In this document: positions 21,971 to 31,988 of the stretch, piece by piece | Layout: each line of letters begins with the position of its first letter | How positions within the stretch are numbered: position 1 is the first letter of the stretch | From: Volutella citrinella | Taxonomy: Eukaryota; Ascomycota; Sordariomycetes; Hypocreales; Nectriaceae | Assembly: GCA_034401135.1 (NCBI GenBank) | Contig: JAWZSP010000003.1 | Span: 992,001-1,056,000 of the forward strand | Direction: 5' to 3' | DNA length: 64,000 nt | Position numbers and translations under genes: made by a program | Notes under the pieces: model-generated | Database searches by the model: none | What the model was told of the DNA's origin: nothing | The model's input: the letters and a program-made list of their open reading frames with translations, nothing else

Positions 21971-22689
21971 AGCGTGAAGGACAGCCACGGGCCTCTGTGT
22001 GGCCAGAGTGAAAGGGAAAGGCCAGTTCCTGCTGGGCGGGTCGCACTTCAATGTATATGGCAATTGCATGGGGATGAAGGCATTGGACCGTCTGCTTGCG
22101 CGTGCCTCGCGAGCGAAAGGCGATGTGACGGGGTTGCAACGACATGGTTGAGATGCCACGGTGAAGGCGGAGCGATTTCGTTGAATCCTAGCAAAGCCAG
22201 GCAATGGTTCGGCACTGCCCCCCGCCCAGTCATCGACCTACGATGATAGTTCCTTGCTCCGTGGGAAATGGCAGTATTGAGATGGGAAACTGCAGCAGCT
22301 CAAGAAGGTTCAGAGTCTCCATACTTCGGAATGTGATGATTGGGAGTTCAACTCGGACACTGAGACTCCCTCCAGGAATGAGTCGGTGATAAATTTGATG
22401 GCGATGATCCTCCGACGAAGGGATGATCCCTTTTGCATTGCAAAATACATTAAACTTGACCTGGGTCTCTCTCCTATCCCCCCGCTCGGGGGGTCCTGGC
22501 GCACGAACTGGCCTTGGACCGTGACGCACTTGGCGTCAGCAAGGTGCTGGCCCGGGCATTTCGTGCCAGTCCACTGGCTCGAAGGGATACGCCGATCTGG
22601 AGTAGATACATTTGGAGGTAGTCTTCTGCATTCTCAGGCTAGACTCACCACATCTTATCTGGCCCCAGACGCCATCGACTTATGCCATG

Positions 22690-23400
22690 TCATGGAGGTG
22701 TTCGAATCATTTGGCTGGCTGACTGTGCCCTAGCATCGGCCTCGGCATCCCGGTTAATATATTCGTAGAGAACTGGGAAATCTTCCCGTAGTTTGAGAAA
22801 TGAACTGGTCACACGTTGTAGAGGTGTGGGTCCTAGGCACGGTCTTGACTCCGAGGCGTCTTGCGGGGGACAGCCTTTGTACGTGTTGCCCGATATGATG
22901 TAGGGCATAATGCGGTACACCGTCTTGTTGGAGCCCTTCAAAATGGCTGCCCATCGGTCGTACGCATCGGAGGCAATAGCGTTGCTGCCAACCACCCACA
23001 CAACGACGTCGTTCCGGGCGACAAATGCCGATGCCACTGCGATAGCGGTCGTCTTTGTCTGAGGCCAGAGGAGAGGTCAATTCCTGAAGAACCTTGACTA
23101 GTTCAGACGTTTTGTTCTTCGCCTCTGTGAACTCGTCATAAATAACAAGAGACGGGTGGAAACACAGCTGCACGTCCAGTCCTCTTCCGTTCTGGGTGTC
23201 TTTAGCCGGAGCTTACACTGTCTTCTTAAAGAAGCTGTCGTGCTTTTCCCAGAGCCGGGGCCGCGTTCAAGGAAGTGATGTCCCGCTTCAAACGTCATTT
23301 GAGTAACAACGCCGCGCTGCTCGGAGAAAGAACTGTTCTCGGGGCTCCTCAGTTTCTGTCTCATGGCTAACGTACCCCAGCAGTGTAACTCCATTGATCT
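22690..23400 (-). pseudogene. decayed P-loop helicase-like gene fragments
   Basis: Three adjacent minus-strand pieces read as parts of P-loop NTPases. At 23398-23325 one frame gives INGVTLLGYVSHETETEEP. It then shifts by one base to a frame with SEQRGVVTQMTFEAGHHFL and a perfect Walker A, GPGSGKST (23239-23262). At 23170-23065 another frame has HPSLVIYDEFTEAKN and LVKVLQELTSPLAS. A third frame (23060-22700) starts with a damaged Walker-A-like PQTKTTAIAVASAF, then VVVWVVGSNAIASDAYDRW, resembling motif Ia of superfamily-1 (AAA_11-like) helicases, and PTPLQRVTSSFLKLREDF. An in-frame TGA precedes the third piece. The frame changes without matching splice sites argue for decay. Confidence 0.5.
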
Positions 23401-24397
23401 CGGGGACAGCAGAGGGCTCGAAATGAGAGAATGGAAGGACGTGGTGGGCCATGAAGTGGAAACATACCCGCTATCGAGCCGTGAGAGTTTTTTACCCATA
23501 GATGGAGTAAAGACGCCCGAAGACTCTCGGTCGAGCTCAGCCGCCTCTGTCCTCCCTGGTGTTGTATGGGACAACGAGAAGGAGGCCACATCGCGACCAA
23601 GAGTTGAAGGAGTCGGGAGGATTCATCCCGAGCCTGTGGGCGCCATCTACCCAAAAGCTTTGCCCCCTTGTTGGCGAGCTTCAATGGTAGAGTTGTTGGT
23701 ATGTTGTATCTAGCTGCTTGTTTGAAGGCCTGAGCTTGGCGTGATGCGAATGACGAGTTGTCGGGGAAATGCCGCCGAGCATGAACTGTGCTTCTTGACC
23801 GTACGATGCCCTCGCCCAGTCTCCAATTCGCCGAGAAAGCTATTGCGAAGAGGGAAAAACGGGGATGAAGTTTGGGTCCTCTTCAGCTGGCCCAGCCAAC
23901 TGGGAAGCTCGTTGCCTCGGAGTCTGCGTATCGCGAACAGTCTTGTTGAGAAACTCATTTGGTTGGGTGTTGGGATCAGGGCCCAAGATGAGATATGCCA
24001 GAGCTGTAGCGACCCATTGGCCACAAGAACAGTGATGCACTTGGATGGAGGGCCTGGCAAATTGCTAGCATCTCGGCGGATGAGCAAGACTCACAGCTCG
24101 TGGTGTCTGATAGAGGGAAAGGAAGACAAGGGGTGCCCGAGCATATGCTGAGCGGGCGAGCCATGTGTGTAAAGCAATGTTCCGGGCGGTTTGGTGCATG
24201 CAGAACGTCGTGTCCGGGTGGTGCGCACTACGAACCTTGCCAAAGGACGTCCTTGTCGTGTCATTTATGCGATCCGGGTTCATGTGATTTTTGCTTATCG
24301 GGTCGAACTGATTGGGATCGCCCAATCGTGTGCTAATCGTGTGTATGAGATCTCTGATCGAGGTTCATTGGTATTTTGTCATTGCACCAGCTCGTCC

Positions 24398-24556
24398 TTA
24401 TGGGTAAAGCTGAAAGTGGCCCAGATGATTGTCATTGAACTCGACAATCTTGATACCCAACGAGGAGACCAAGAGATGGGTAGCGGCCACAGGGGGACTG
24501 GCCAGAGTGGTTTCAAGGCTGGCGACTTTCCGGACCCAAGGGACCAGCCCATATCT
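24398..24556 (-). pseudogene. short protein-like fragment, unknown family
   Basis: A minus-strand frame of about 50 codons (YGLVPWVRKVASLETTL, then LLVSSLGIKIVEFNDNH) ends at TAA 24398-24400. It is preceded by a possible acceptor (ATATAG). It is too short to name and lies among other broken frames. Confidence 0.2.
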
Positions 24557-25582
24557 ATATCATGCTGAAGAAGTGAGAGCCAGACCTCGGTCTGTTGGGC
24601 AAGAGTCATACCGCGAGAACCAAGCCTATGTCGTTTGGGCCAGAGTTGCAAGCGATAGCCAGACCCAGGTCTGTCGAACAAGGGTTTTTCTGAGAGCCTG
24701 GCGTCTTCGCCGACGCTTTTGAATCGTCCAACAGTGGCCATCGGCGACCAGTCCGAGCGCATAGCTTTCAGGGACGACTGGCAACTGTATATAATGTCTC
24801 CGTGGCGTTAGAGAAACATGTAGCTAACATTCTCCTTCTGGTTGAACCCGCATGGAGCTTGTTGCCGTAATGGTCTGTCGAATGGTTGGGCCAGCTCCTG
24901 CGGCTGGCGGAGAAAGACATCCAAATGCATCCGGAGCGCCACTGCTCGCCGCCAACCACAGAGAGCACTGGCGATGCTGCGCTGGTCGACCTCACGGGAT
25001 GCCCGAGCAAGTATCGGCTTGGAATTACTTGCCCCTGTGAGGCCGGCTCCGAGTCACGAGCCATCCTCCGCAAGCTCGCCAAAGCCGGATGTTTCCGACA
25101 GGTGTTAGAGAGTGCCCTTGCCTTGCCGGTTCTGCTTGTCCTATGTGGCCACTTTGTTTAAAACCTCGAGGGCAGGAAGTTCACCTATCAACTGGAGTGC
25201 AGGTTGGAAGCGTCGTGCCGTGAGGGCGTCCGGACCATCCAGGGCATGGTTCCTCAGCCTCCCATCGCGATATGAGCACATGAGGATCAGCGGCCTGGGA
25301 GATGTGACGGTTCCGTTGGCGAGCATGACCTTTTCGGCCAGCTACCGTCGGGACTCCCTGACTATCTGGTCGAGCAGTCTCGGTAAAGTGATTAGGAGCA
25401 CCGGGCACTCCCCGACTTAACGATCAAAGCACGGCCAGTTGGGTGGGAGCTTAGCGACGGTGAGCAGGTGGCACAGGACCGCATGCTCCTGCTGATCCTC
25501 CAATACCATTTCCAATGGGAAACTCCAAGACCTTTTTACGGAGAGGCTGGAGGTGGCTGCAGAGAACATCTGAGGTACGCAG

Positions 25583-25705
25583 ACCATCTTAATGCAGCAG
25601 AGCTTCCACCCCAGCCTCATATTCTATGACGAATTGACAGAAGCCAAGAACCCCAATTCGAAATTCGCTCAAGCCCTAGCTGTCCTCGGATCGCCCTTGG
25701 CCAGC
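25583..25705 (+). pseudogene. inverted paralogue of the helicase-like segment
   Basis: The plus strand encodes SFHPSLIFYDELTEAKN followed by FAQALAVLGSPLAS. This is the same segment as the minus-strand copy at 23170-23065 (HPSLVIYDEFTEAKN ... LQELTSPLAS), in opposite orientation 2.5 kb away. Both copies are preceded by a GCAG that could be a splice acceptor (ATGCAGCAG here, GTGCAG in the other). The frame after SPLAS does not continue with P-loop-like sequence. The two differ at about four bases in ten, so the duplication is old. Confidence 0.45.
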
Positions 25706-26169
25706 GCTCGCCGCCTCAATGGCAAAAGAAAACGCACCGCCCTGCCTGCCCCATACATCGTCGGGATGGCTTGTAACTTGAGACAGAGCTTGGAATCCCG
25801 ACTACCTAGAGCCCCAACGCATTTGGAGAGGGGCTGCGCTGTGACTGGGAATGCGGTGATAATTGGCTCGTTCAGATGCGTGGAATCTCGCCGTGTCTGG
25901 ACCGTCACACGCTCGATTGACCTGACCTTCGTCCATTGTCCGTCTTCTTCTCTCGCGTCTGATGAGAACTGCCATTCGGTGCCCAGCAGCGTTTTGCTCG
26001 CTCATAATGCTGCCGATGGCAGCCGTGGGCCAAACGCGATGCTGAGTTCGGGCGTCGATCGCTTCCGGAACCGCGTTATATATAGTTGGAGTGAAAGTCC
26101 AGGCTGAAATGGTGTCGAAGAGATGCTGCCTGCCTATTGCTCCTCTTCTGTGTTCGCCTTGTCGCTCCA

Positions 26170-26615
26170 CTACCGACCCCGAAGTGAGACGATCATCTCC
26201 CGAGGTTTGCAATTGATCGAGGTCACGTTCTCTTTGGTTCTGTAGAGACCTAGCGACCACACATCCATGGCAGGCGGGGGACAAGCGGCAGAGATTGGAT
26301 TGAGCCTGTGGAGGTTCTTCATGTCCATAGGGGGGACCGACAGGAGCAGGCCAGAAGCGTGGCTTGACATCTCTGTGGATCTGATACTGTGCTCTATGTT
26401 TGCCTGGTTCTGTCTCAAGAATGTCGACAGCAAATCTGTGTACTGAGCCTGGTGATCTTCAAGCAAGGTCTCCTCCTCAAGTTTGTTTGGGATTTCGTCC
26501 ACAGAATCATCGTCTGCGATGTCATACAAAAATTGATCGTCTTCGTTCAAGGACTCTTGCTCGGTGCTCCATCTTTTGGGCGTGCTACCGCCAGCGGGGG
26601 ACTCCCCGCCATGAC
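26170..26615 (-). pseudogene. acidic reading frame, unknown; possible exon
   Basis: A minus-strand frame stays open for about 148 codons and looks protein-like: a Gly/Ser/Thr-rich start, then STEQESLNEDDQFLYDIADDD and NKLEEETLLEDHQAQYTDLL, then MDVWSLGLYRTKEN, ending TAG at 26170. No ATG lies at its head, so it would need an upstream exon. The layout (Ser/Thr-Pro-rich plus acidic N-terminal arm) is common in fungal accessory proteins. No domain is recognised. Confidence 0.25.
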
Positions 26616-27439
26616 GTCCTTCGAGGGGTGATTGCGCTCAATGTTCATGAGAACTTGGGATGAGAATGGAGCGGACGGGAAGTGGCATGGTGGCTGTTGA
26701 GATAGAAGATGAAGGGTGAGATGGTCGCGACAAAAAACTCCATCTCTACCCCAACACCCACAAGTCAGATACTAGTTCTGTAGATGATGGAAGAACATAA
26801 TGCAATAGGAGTCATGAGGTTGCCGGTGTCCCCGCGACAACAGCCGCGGTTCCTGCTTTGTTTCGGCGGCTCGGGCGAGATGGCGTCGCCATCCTTGGTT
26901 CGAAAGGTTGGGAGAATTCGAAGCTGCATGGAAGTTGAGCTCGATCCCCCGTCATGTAGAGGTAGTTGGACGGAGGTGTGCATCTCGAACGGGAGGGGGA
27001 CTGACAGGTCTGTTCCTAATCCGTTGTAGTGACAGAAAACCTCGCATTCTCTTCCGGCCAGGGAAGACGGCATTAAACGGAATGCTTCGTATATCCACTC
27101 ATAGGCCTCAAGGAGTCCGAGTCAATCCTGGTGGGTTGAGGCCGGCTGTAGTCGACTAGGACATTCCTCCGGCCGACATGATGAGGAGTCCCACTTCCAA
27201 AAGACTGGATATTCTTGCTTGAACCCATCGCCATAGCCGCCGCCTGGAACCCGAACTCGTGGGTGGGATATATAGGGGCCGGAAAATGCGAGTCGACCAC
27301 TTTCTCCGTAGTCTCTTGCGGTTTGAAGCCGATCCTGACATCGGACCAACTTCAGTTCGTGCGCTAAAGCTCGTCGGCCAACTGAATACGGGCATTAGTT
27401 TTGTGGTTGGTTTGTGTGATGTTGGCGTTTTGGATTGGG

Positions 27440-28022
27440 CGTATGCAACCTCAGCCGAGGCAGCGCCCTCCAGCGCATCCCTCGCCCAGCGGGCCAGCTC
27501 GCGAATACCTGCCACAATGGCATATATACCCCTCAGGTCCTGGGTGCTGCCAAATACCTTGTTTGAGAGTAGTGTTGTCTTTCGGGTCTTGGAATGTGTT
27601 GAAAGGACCAAAGACCACTCATGTCCCTGAACAGGAATGCCTGGGATAAAGCCAAGCTCATCCATGATACCCCAAAGCTCGTCATCCAAGTCCTAAGATT
27701 GAAGCACACCATCACTCTCCGAGAAGCTGGACCATAACTCTACATCACGCAACTATGCCAGCGCTTGTTCAGCTGTTTCGGGAGACGTTGGCGGTAACTC
27801 CCCCCGACGGAGGCGGCTGAATTCGTCCATCGTTTCGCTGGCGAAGTGAAGCATCTCGGGAGAGATCACATCCGACCCGTGCATGCCGTCCATCGCCGCC
27901 TTGCCATTCACATCGTCGTTCTTCGCCTGTCATTGAAATGTTTTCCACATTTCCATAGCCTGCGTTATAGTTTTGTTGAATCTCGCCTCAAGGCACTTGT
28001 GAATATCCGCTTCGTCCATCGT
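27440..28022 (-). pseudogene. PD-(D/E)XK nuclease-like protein, C-terminal remnant
   Basis: A minus-strand frame from an ATG near 28018 reads MDEADIHKCLEARFNKT..., EMLHFASETMDEFSRLRRG and on to about 27470, with three in-frame stops (TGA, TAG, TAG). After the last stop it gives DELGFIPGIPVQGHEWSL, TTLLSNKVFGSTQDL and RGIYAIVAGIRELARWA. This closely resembles the conserved C-terminal end of the large fungal PD-(D/E)XK nuclease-like family (PDDEXK_12): QGH-D/E-W strand, FGST, then the GIY-IVA helix. The core catalytic E-T/V-K part is not seen upstream. The stops could sit in short introns (one ends CAATGACAG, one TCTTAG). A functional spliced gene is therefore not ruled out. Confidence 0.5.
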
Positions 28023-28765
28023 GCTGTTCTCGTGACTTTCCTCCGCCTCTGGTCAGCGCCTCTCATCAGCCTCCCCCAACCGGCACGCAAGATTCTGTCG
28101 ACTGGAGCTGTGAATCATCCAAGAATCCGCCGGCATTAATAAGGACTTCCCCCAGCGTCCTGTCTTGCACTGGTCTCAGTGAGATTCGTCTAGTGTCCAT
28201 CAGACGGGGGACGGGGCATTATCGGGACAGTTGGCGGGTGGGCTAGATTTAGCAACTGACATGAGATGACGGCACGTAGGAGAAGAGAAGCATGGTAGTG
28301 GCGGCCGACATCTCGAGCAGGCGTTTGTTTCCGGCCAATCCATTTCCTCCCTCTCCCCGAAATTTGAACAAGGAGCCGATCTTTCTCCATCAGCTGGGCG
28401 TCCCGAAGACCGGTGTCGTAAGTGGGTTCAGCTTTCGTTGATCGTCCACCATTGGGTCACTCAGGTTCAGTTGTTGCCATTGTGTCGGGGCCAGTTCGTT
28501 TCCTGCCGGATATTTTGGCGATTCAGGTGGCAGGTGAATATATAAGGAAAGCCAAGAGCTTGAAGGAGGAGTGAACGAGGAAGGTGAAATGTGGTGCATG
28601 GGTGTTGAGAATGGCTGTATCAATATAGACGTCCGCTTTGCTTGGCATGTCATAGTCTGGTTCGTAAAAATATCCAGTATGCTCACCGGGTATCTGTGGC
28701 GGTTTTGCCTTTAGCTGTGGGTTGTTCTCGTTAACCCGTAGCGTGTTGACGTCAATGTGATAATG

Positions 28766-29412
28766 TCAGGCCTTTTTCCGCCTGTCCTTTTCATCCCTCT
28801 TGCGGCTGTGCCTCTTCTTGTGGCGTCTTGAGCTCTTGCACCAGATTCTTGACCATTCGGACCCTCGACCAGACGAGCCACATGAACGATTCGCGTGCTC
28901 GGGCCCAGCATCGACAGCCTTGTTTGGCCTCTTTCCCTTCTTGGTGTTTGGGGACGTTGATGGAATTCTTTGTTCCGTAGTGGATGAAGCGGTAGATGAG
29001 GGCTGTGGTGGATGAAGGGTTTAAGGTCCAAGCACATGTAGTCGTCCACTTCGGCATAGAAACGCAGCAGATGGGCCAGATCAGATCTCCCGACGGCCGA
29101 ACACTCTTGGAGACATAGAGACTTACGTCCCAATTGCTCTCGCACTGGGAGACAGACTCGTCGCCCGAATCACGACTTATCACGCTGACAGCCTCGTCAG
29201 CCGCCTCGCCATCGTGCGTATCAGGCACAGAAGGTATTGCATGGCCCTATGGCGCAGATTAGTTACATAGCCATGACAGGCCGAACGCGGAGGTGGGAAT
29301 GTGCGTATCCCACCCAGGCAACCCTAGATTCGACTGTTGGAGGGAATGGCCCAGTACACACCTTTCTTGCGCGCACCTGTCTCTTGCCCCCGGCCCTGGG
29401 AGCTGGAGGCAT
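28766..29412 (-). CDS. candidate small basic protein, three exons, unknown
   Basis: Possible exons 29412-29362, 29246-29127 and 29002-28766, with introns of 115 nt (GTGTGT donor, GTAACTAAT branch-like, CATAG acceptor) and 124 nt (GTAAGT donor, CCACAG acceptor). The 135-residue product would start MPPAPRAGGKRQVRARK, have an acidic middle (VISRDSGDESVSQCESNWD) and end in a Lys/Arg/His-rich tail (SRRHKKRHSRKRDEKDRR). The first two exons join in phase and look sound. The third acceptor is uncertain, because another frame across the second intron (LLRFYAEVDDYMCLDLK) also looks protein-like. No family is recognised; the composition suggests a nucleic-acid-binding protein. Confidence 0.3.
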
Positions 29413-29454
29413 GTCGAAAATTCGCAAAGTGCGGTCTAGTTGGTCAGTTAGAAG

Positions 29455-29470
29455 GTTAGGGTTAGGGGTT
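29455..29470 (+). repeat. short interstitial telomere-type repeat (TTAGGG x2)
   Basis: GTTAGGGTTAGGGGTT on the plus strand, two exact TTAGGG units, the telomere unit of filamentous fungi. It is too short to be a telomere and may be coincidence or a scar of end repair. Confidence 0.5.
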
Positions 29471-30059
29471 CCAGGACTCCGGGGACGAGGGAAACGAGAC
29501 AAGGGAACATTTTGGTTGCTTCGCAGGCCGTCATGGCAGGCCATCGGTTAGACCGTCTGCAGCAGGCGGGCTTGTCAGACTGGTCAGACTGGCGGTCTGG
29601 AGACTCGCGAGGACAGACCTTACGCCGGGGGCGTCCAGATGATGTCCTTGAGGTTCGCTCTGAGACGCCAGTTGGCTAGAAGTTGGGCCGTCACTGGACC
29701 GACCTTTCATTTCACCAACGCTGATGCTCGTCTGTCTTTAGCTAGCGGCTGTGAGAACAAACACAGGCGTTGGCGAGTGTGCATCACAGCTGTCCGGGGT
29801 TCGTGATGCTCGGTGTACTCGGGCAGGTTATATGCCGCGCAGTGCCGTTGGCGTTGTTGGTTGGGGACCGCAACAAGTCACAGAGACGTCTGAACCGCTT
29901 GCCAGTTCACGCATAGCGACCTGTGTGGGTGACAATGTTTGCATGATGATTGATGGTGCCAGGATTGGTCGTCATCCACCCACTCAAGCGTCCTTGGGAA
30001 GTTGCGCAAGACGGTTGAAGGAGAGCGCAGCGCGCGATTCTGGACCCCGAGTAGTTGCG
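29471..30059. other. no gene seen
   Basis: Repetitive GGTCAGACTGG-type text near 29575-29600 (CAGACTGGTCAGACTGG, a short direct repeat) and otherwise undistinguished sequence. Confidence 0.4.
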
Positions 30060-31400
30060 TCAGTTCAGGGCTTTCGAGAACTTTGGAACAGAGGGGGAGG
30101 GCTCACTGGGAGGGCGGCTTGTCTGTGAAGCAGACGAGACCCAGTCAAGATGCAAAATAGGGATGAGGAAGGGGTGTTTCCATGGCGGAGGAAGTAAGGA
30201 GGCTGATTCAAATGATGGTATGCGCTGGAGCCTCCATGTTTTGTGGTTGGAAAATGGGTTGGAATTTCGACGGGTCAAACACGAACAGACGAGGCGCCAT
30301 CCTGTCGATGTAAATCGGTTTTGCCCAAACCAAATGGACCGAAGAGGTCGATCTGAGACGTGGGCCTCTCCGATCCCCAGGTTGACCCCGACTGAACGTG
30401 TCCACAGGCTCTCCCACTCCGCTTCGGTCTCGACTGGACCAGGCGGTAGTCGGATCGGGATGCCCCACGGTTGTGGCACGTCCAGGTTGACGAGTATAAA
30501 CTCCGTAGCACCTGAGAATGTCGTGGACGGGTTGGCTGTGGCTGTTAGAGTGGCCATCATATGGAGGGGGGAAAGGTTGACAAACCCATCCACAACATGC
30601 GTGGCAAGCGGAAGAGGGATGCGGTTGAATCTCTCGTGGGGGTAAAAATCTCCAGAAAGTTGATCACCGAGCATAGTGACAGCTGGTAGCACAAGCGAGA
30701 GCGCCCGACCTCCAGCTAGCGGCAGAAGACTTGTTGCCCGATCGGAGTCTGCTGGCCTCGTTCCGGAGCTTCTCAAATCGTCGTCTTTCCATTGAAAGGG
30801 TTTTTGGCGTTATAAACAAGAGACCAGCTTGAAGAATCGTTAGCCACGAATCCGGAATGGAAAACCCGGGGACGCACTCACCAAATTGTCACCAGAGTTC
30901 ACTATGTGACCATAGGGAAGTGGTAGAAGGAAGAAACTGCCATGGGATCTCCGGGCATCGAAAAGCTGGAATCTGGCGAAATGTATAACATCCCGAAGCT
31001 GGTGCTCGATGGGGAGTGTGCAGGTCCCCTCACGAGGCTGACATGTTCCCCGTCGATGACAGAAGCTCAAAAGGGGAACGGAGGGATATATCATTGGGCA
31101 GAGCAGATGAAGGGGCTCAAATATAATCTCCGCAATCAGCCTGTCTGCAACCGTCGAACAGCCAGGCAGATCCTCGAGCTCGAACCTCTTGGTCGCCGCT
31201 GTCCAGTTCCCGCGGCGTGAGGCCGAGAACCACTCGTCTCGGTACAGCGCGAGCGTGTCCAGCGACTGCGCGAGCTCTCGGAAGCAACCAAGTGTATATA
31301 TAAGTGTAAGAATGGTTGAGAAAAAGAAACCCGGAGCGACAAGCCCGGAGCCGTCTTTATACGCCAACGCCAACTCAATCACATGACGGCGAGGAGTCAA
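30060..31400 (-). pseudogene. candidate two-part gene of unknown function, probably broken
   Basis: Two long minus-strand frames look protein-like. The first (31400-30840) has a hydrophobic start (FFFSTILTLIYTLGCF), then RDEWFSASRRGNWTAATKRFELEDLPG and HQLRDVIHFARFQLFDARR. It reaches a GTGAGT donor near 30880. The second (about 30795-30060) reads QWKDDDLRSSGTRPADSDR, MLGDQLSGDFYPHERFNRI, LPLATHVVDGFVNLSPLHM and VPQPWGIPIRLPPGPVE, and ends with low-complexity sequence. They could be exons of one gene, but a TAA lies between the donor region and the second frame and no clear acceptor removes it. No domain is recognised. Confidence 0.35.
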
Positions 31401-31988
31401 GCCAAGTGGTGAGTGAGGTATCTAGGCGGACACGTAACAAAACGGGAAGCTGGAGTGAATACGAGATCCAACCGCGAATGGAAATGAAGCAGCACGGGAG
31501 GTGTAGCGGGTGGCAGCGCTCAGTCAACTTGGCACATCGCTCTGTGGACCACGTCAGCCGGGAGACGTACAGAAGCTGCCTACCTCAAACATCCAAGCCA
31601 GAAGCAAGCGGGCAACCAGACAGGCGGTGAAGTACGATGAAATGTATTCAAAGGGTAACATGGTGGGTATATCTCTAAGCAAACAACGGGAGTCGACTTT
31701 AGCGCGCCCTTGTTCCGGCCGCTACCCTCTCTCCTCCCCTCCTCCTCTTACTATACATGAGGTGCCAGCACACTTCGATGCCAAGTATCTACGGGAGCTC
31801 GTGTCAAGATGAAACAAGTGTCGTCTCCGACACACTGCGGCTATTTGCATCGTTTGCCTTCCGACGCAGGGGTATATGGTGTGCCATGCCCAGGGCCACA
31901 AACAACGAGGATGTAAGGATGAAACCACCTGGGTCGTTTGGAGCGAGCTTCTATATAGATGAGTCATGAGGAAAACAACACAAGGAAA
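31401..31988. other. 3' flank of the sterol acyltransferase gene
   Basis: No supportable gene. It contains the presumed terminator of the acyltransferase gene. Confidence 0.4.

Noticed and set aside
22476..22492. CCCCCCGCTCGGGGGG hairpin as a bacterial-type terminator
   Set aside because: No T-run follows and the DNA is eukaryotic; more likely a chance inverted G/C run.
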